From the NCBI RefSeq assembly GCF_938029485.1, contig NZ_CALHGC010000244.1, positions 1 through 6,603 of the forward strand: a DNA stretch of 6,603 bases, given 5' to 3'. Source of the stretch: an uncultured Treponema sp. (GTDB lineage: Bacteria > Spirochaetota > Spirochaetia > Treponematales > Treponemataceae). Every line of letters begins with the position of its first letter. Position 1 is the stretch's first letter. Of the stretch, positions 6,039 to 6,603 are shown in pieces. The translations under genes and the position numbers were made by a program. The notes under the pieces are model-generated. The model did no database searches. It saw only the letters and a list, made by a program, of their open reading frames with translations, and had not been told where the DNA came from.

Positions 6039-6603
6039 CACCGGTTGTTTCGATGACGGTTTCGGTAATGATTCCTTCCGCTTCCGGTTTACGGGAATAG
6101 CTGACGGAAAGATTCTTCCCGCGGTACGGAAAATCATTAAGTTTTTCAATGATTTTATCTGCATCTTCGTTCATTACTTGTACGAACGAATAATTATCGA
6201 GAATGCGGATATCGCCGATCCGTTCGCGGCTTATGTCCGCATTTTGAATAAGCAGCGTAATAATATCACGGGGGAAAACGCGGCGGCTTCTGCCGACGCT
6301 CATAAAGATACTTACCGATTCGGAAGGTTCAAGCATCGGGCGTTCTGCAGGCGGGCGGTCGGAAAAATAACCGCGTGAACGATCGCCGAAGCGGGGATTC
6401 GAACGCCGGTTATACGGTTTTGAGCGGGGAAAAGATGAACCTTCAAATTCTTTGATTAAATAAGCAGCAATATAAGAACGCAGCGTAAAGGGTACATTCT
6501 TTCTAAAAATCTTACGATAGGCGTTAAGAACGTCCGGATCTTCTTCCGTTTTAACTGTTTCTACTGCTTCTTTAAGAAATGCGGTGATTTGTTCTTCATT
6601 TAA
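6025..6603 (-). CDS. DEAD-box RNA helicase, C-terminal part with DbpA-type RNA-binding domain (5' end outside window)
   Basis: The frame is open from the right edge to a TAA at 6027-6025, giving the last 192 residues of a helicase whose ATPase core lies outside. Residues 1-53 are the helical region that follows the RecA2 domain in DbpA/CsdA-like proteins. Residues 54-90 form an Arg- and Pro-rich linker (SKPYNRRSNPRFGDRSRG). Residues about 96-168 match the DbpA RNA-binding fold (an RRM variant): SIFMSVGRSRRVFPRDII, then ISRERIGDIRILDNYSFVQV and YRGKNLSVSYSRK. In E. coli DbpA this domain binds hairpin 92 of 23S rRNA during large-subunit assembly, so a role in ribosome assembly or RNA remodelling (cold-shock type) is inferred. 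DbpA, CsdA/DeaD and CshA cannot be told apart without the core. The end overlaps the lptC-like start by 14 bases, suggesting one transcript and coupling. Confidence 0.86.
   Translation of the reverse strand, partial: LNEEQITAFLKEAVETVKTEEDPDVLNAYRKIFRKNVPFTLRSYIAAYLIKEFEGSSFPRSKPYNRRSNPRFGDRSRGYFSDRPPAERPMLEPSESVSIFMSVGRSRRVFPRDIITLLIQNADISRERIGDIRILDNYSFVQVMNEDADKIIEKLNDFPYRGKNLSVSYSRKPEAEGIITETVIETTGDGAQ

Noticed and set aside
5944..6378. 144-residue plus-strand frame opposite the helicase and lipoprotein start
   Set aside because: It is antisense to the DbpA-like domain, with no recognisable motif; the minus strand explains the sequence.

Overview
The window carries six protein genes and two structured intergenic spacers. 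The moderate base composition, the gene family mix and the protein character suggest a host-associated spirochaete, most likely Treponema. That assignment rests on general resemblance (an LptC-like spirochaetal lipoprotein with a loose lipobox, a Feo system, a DbpA-type RNA helicase) and not on a marker gene, so it is moderate confidence only.

Left block, plus strand (1-3280): the C-terminal third of the ferrous iron permease FeoB enters from the left edge. It is followed after 18 bp by a small FeoC-like winged-helix protein with a four-cysteine tail, and after another 28 bp by pbpC, a full-length bifunctional class A penicillin-binding protein (PBP1C type). The tight spacing and the lack of a visible terminator suggest one transcript joining iron uptake to peptidoglycan synthesis, which is an unusual pairing.

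Centre (3281-3460): pbpC and the next gene converge on a 180-bp spacer that is almost entirely inverted repeats. It holds three perfect hairpins (13-17 bp stems), two of which share the same core arms, and a degenerate half copy of one arm. It may serve as a transcription barrier between the converging genes, but the shared arms look more like a small dispersed repeat element than two independent terminators.

Right block, minus strand (3461-6603): reading right to left, the C-terminus of a DEAD-box RNA helicase with a DbpA-type RNA-binding domain enters from the right edge. An LptC-like lipoprotein gene begins inside its last codons. A 241-bp AT-rich spacer with roughly helically phased A/T tracts and repeats follows, and then yifB/comM, a Mg-chelatase-like AAA+ ATPase. 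The helicase and lptC-like genes appear translationally coupled. yifB has a clear ribosome binding site and probably its own promoter.

I saw no tRNA, rRNA, CRISPR array, transposase or phage gene. The most unusual features are the nested palindromic spacer and the feo-pbpC linkage; I do not see convincing evidence of a new multi-gene system.
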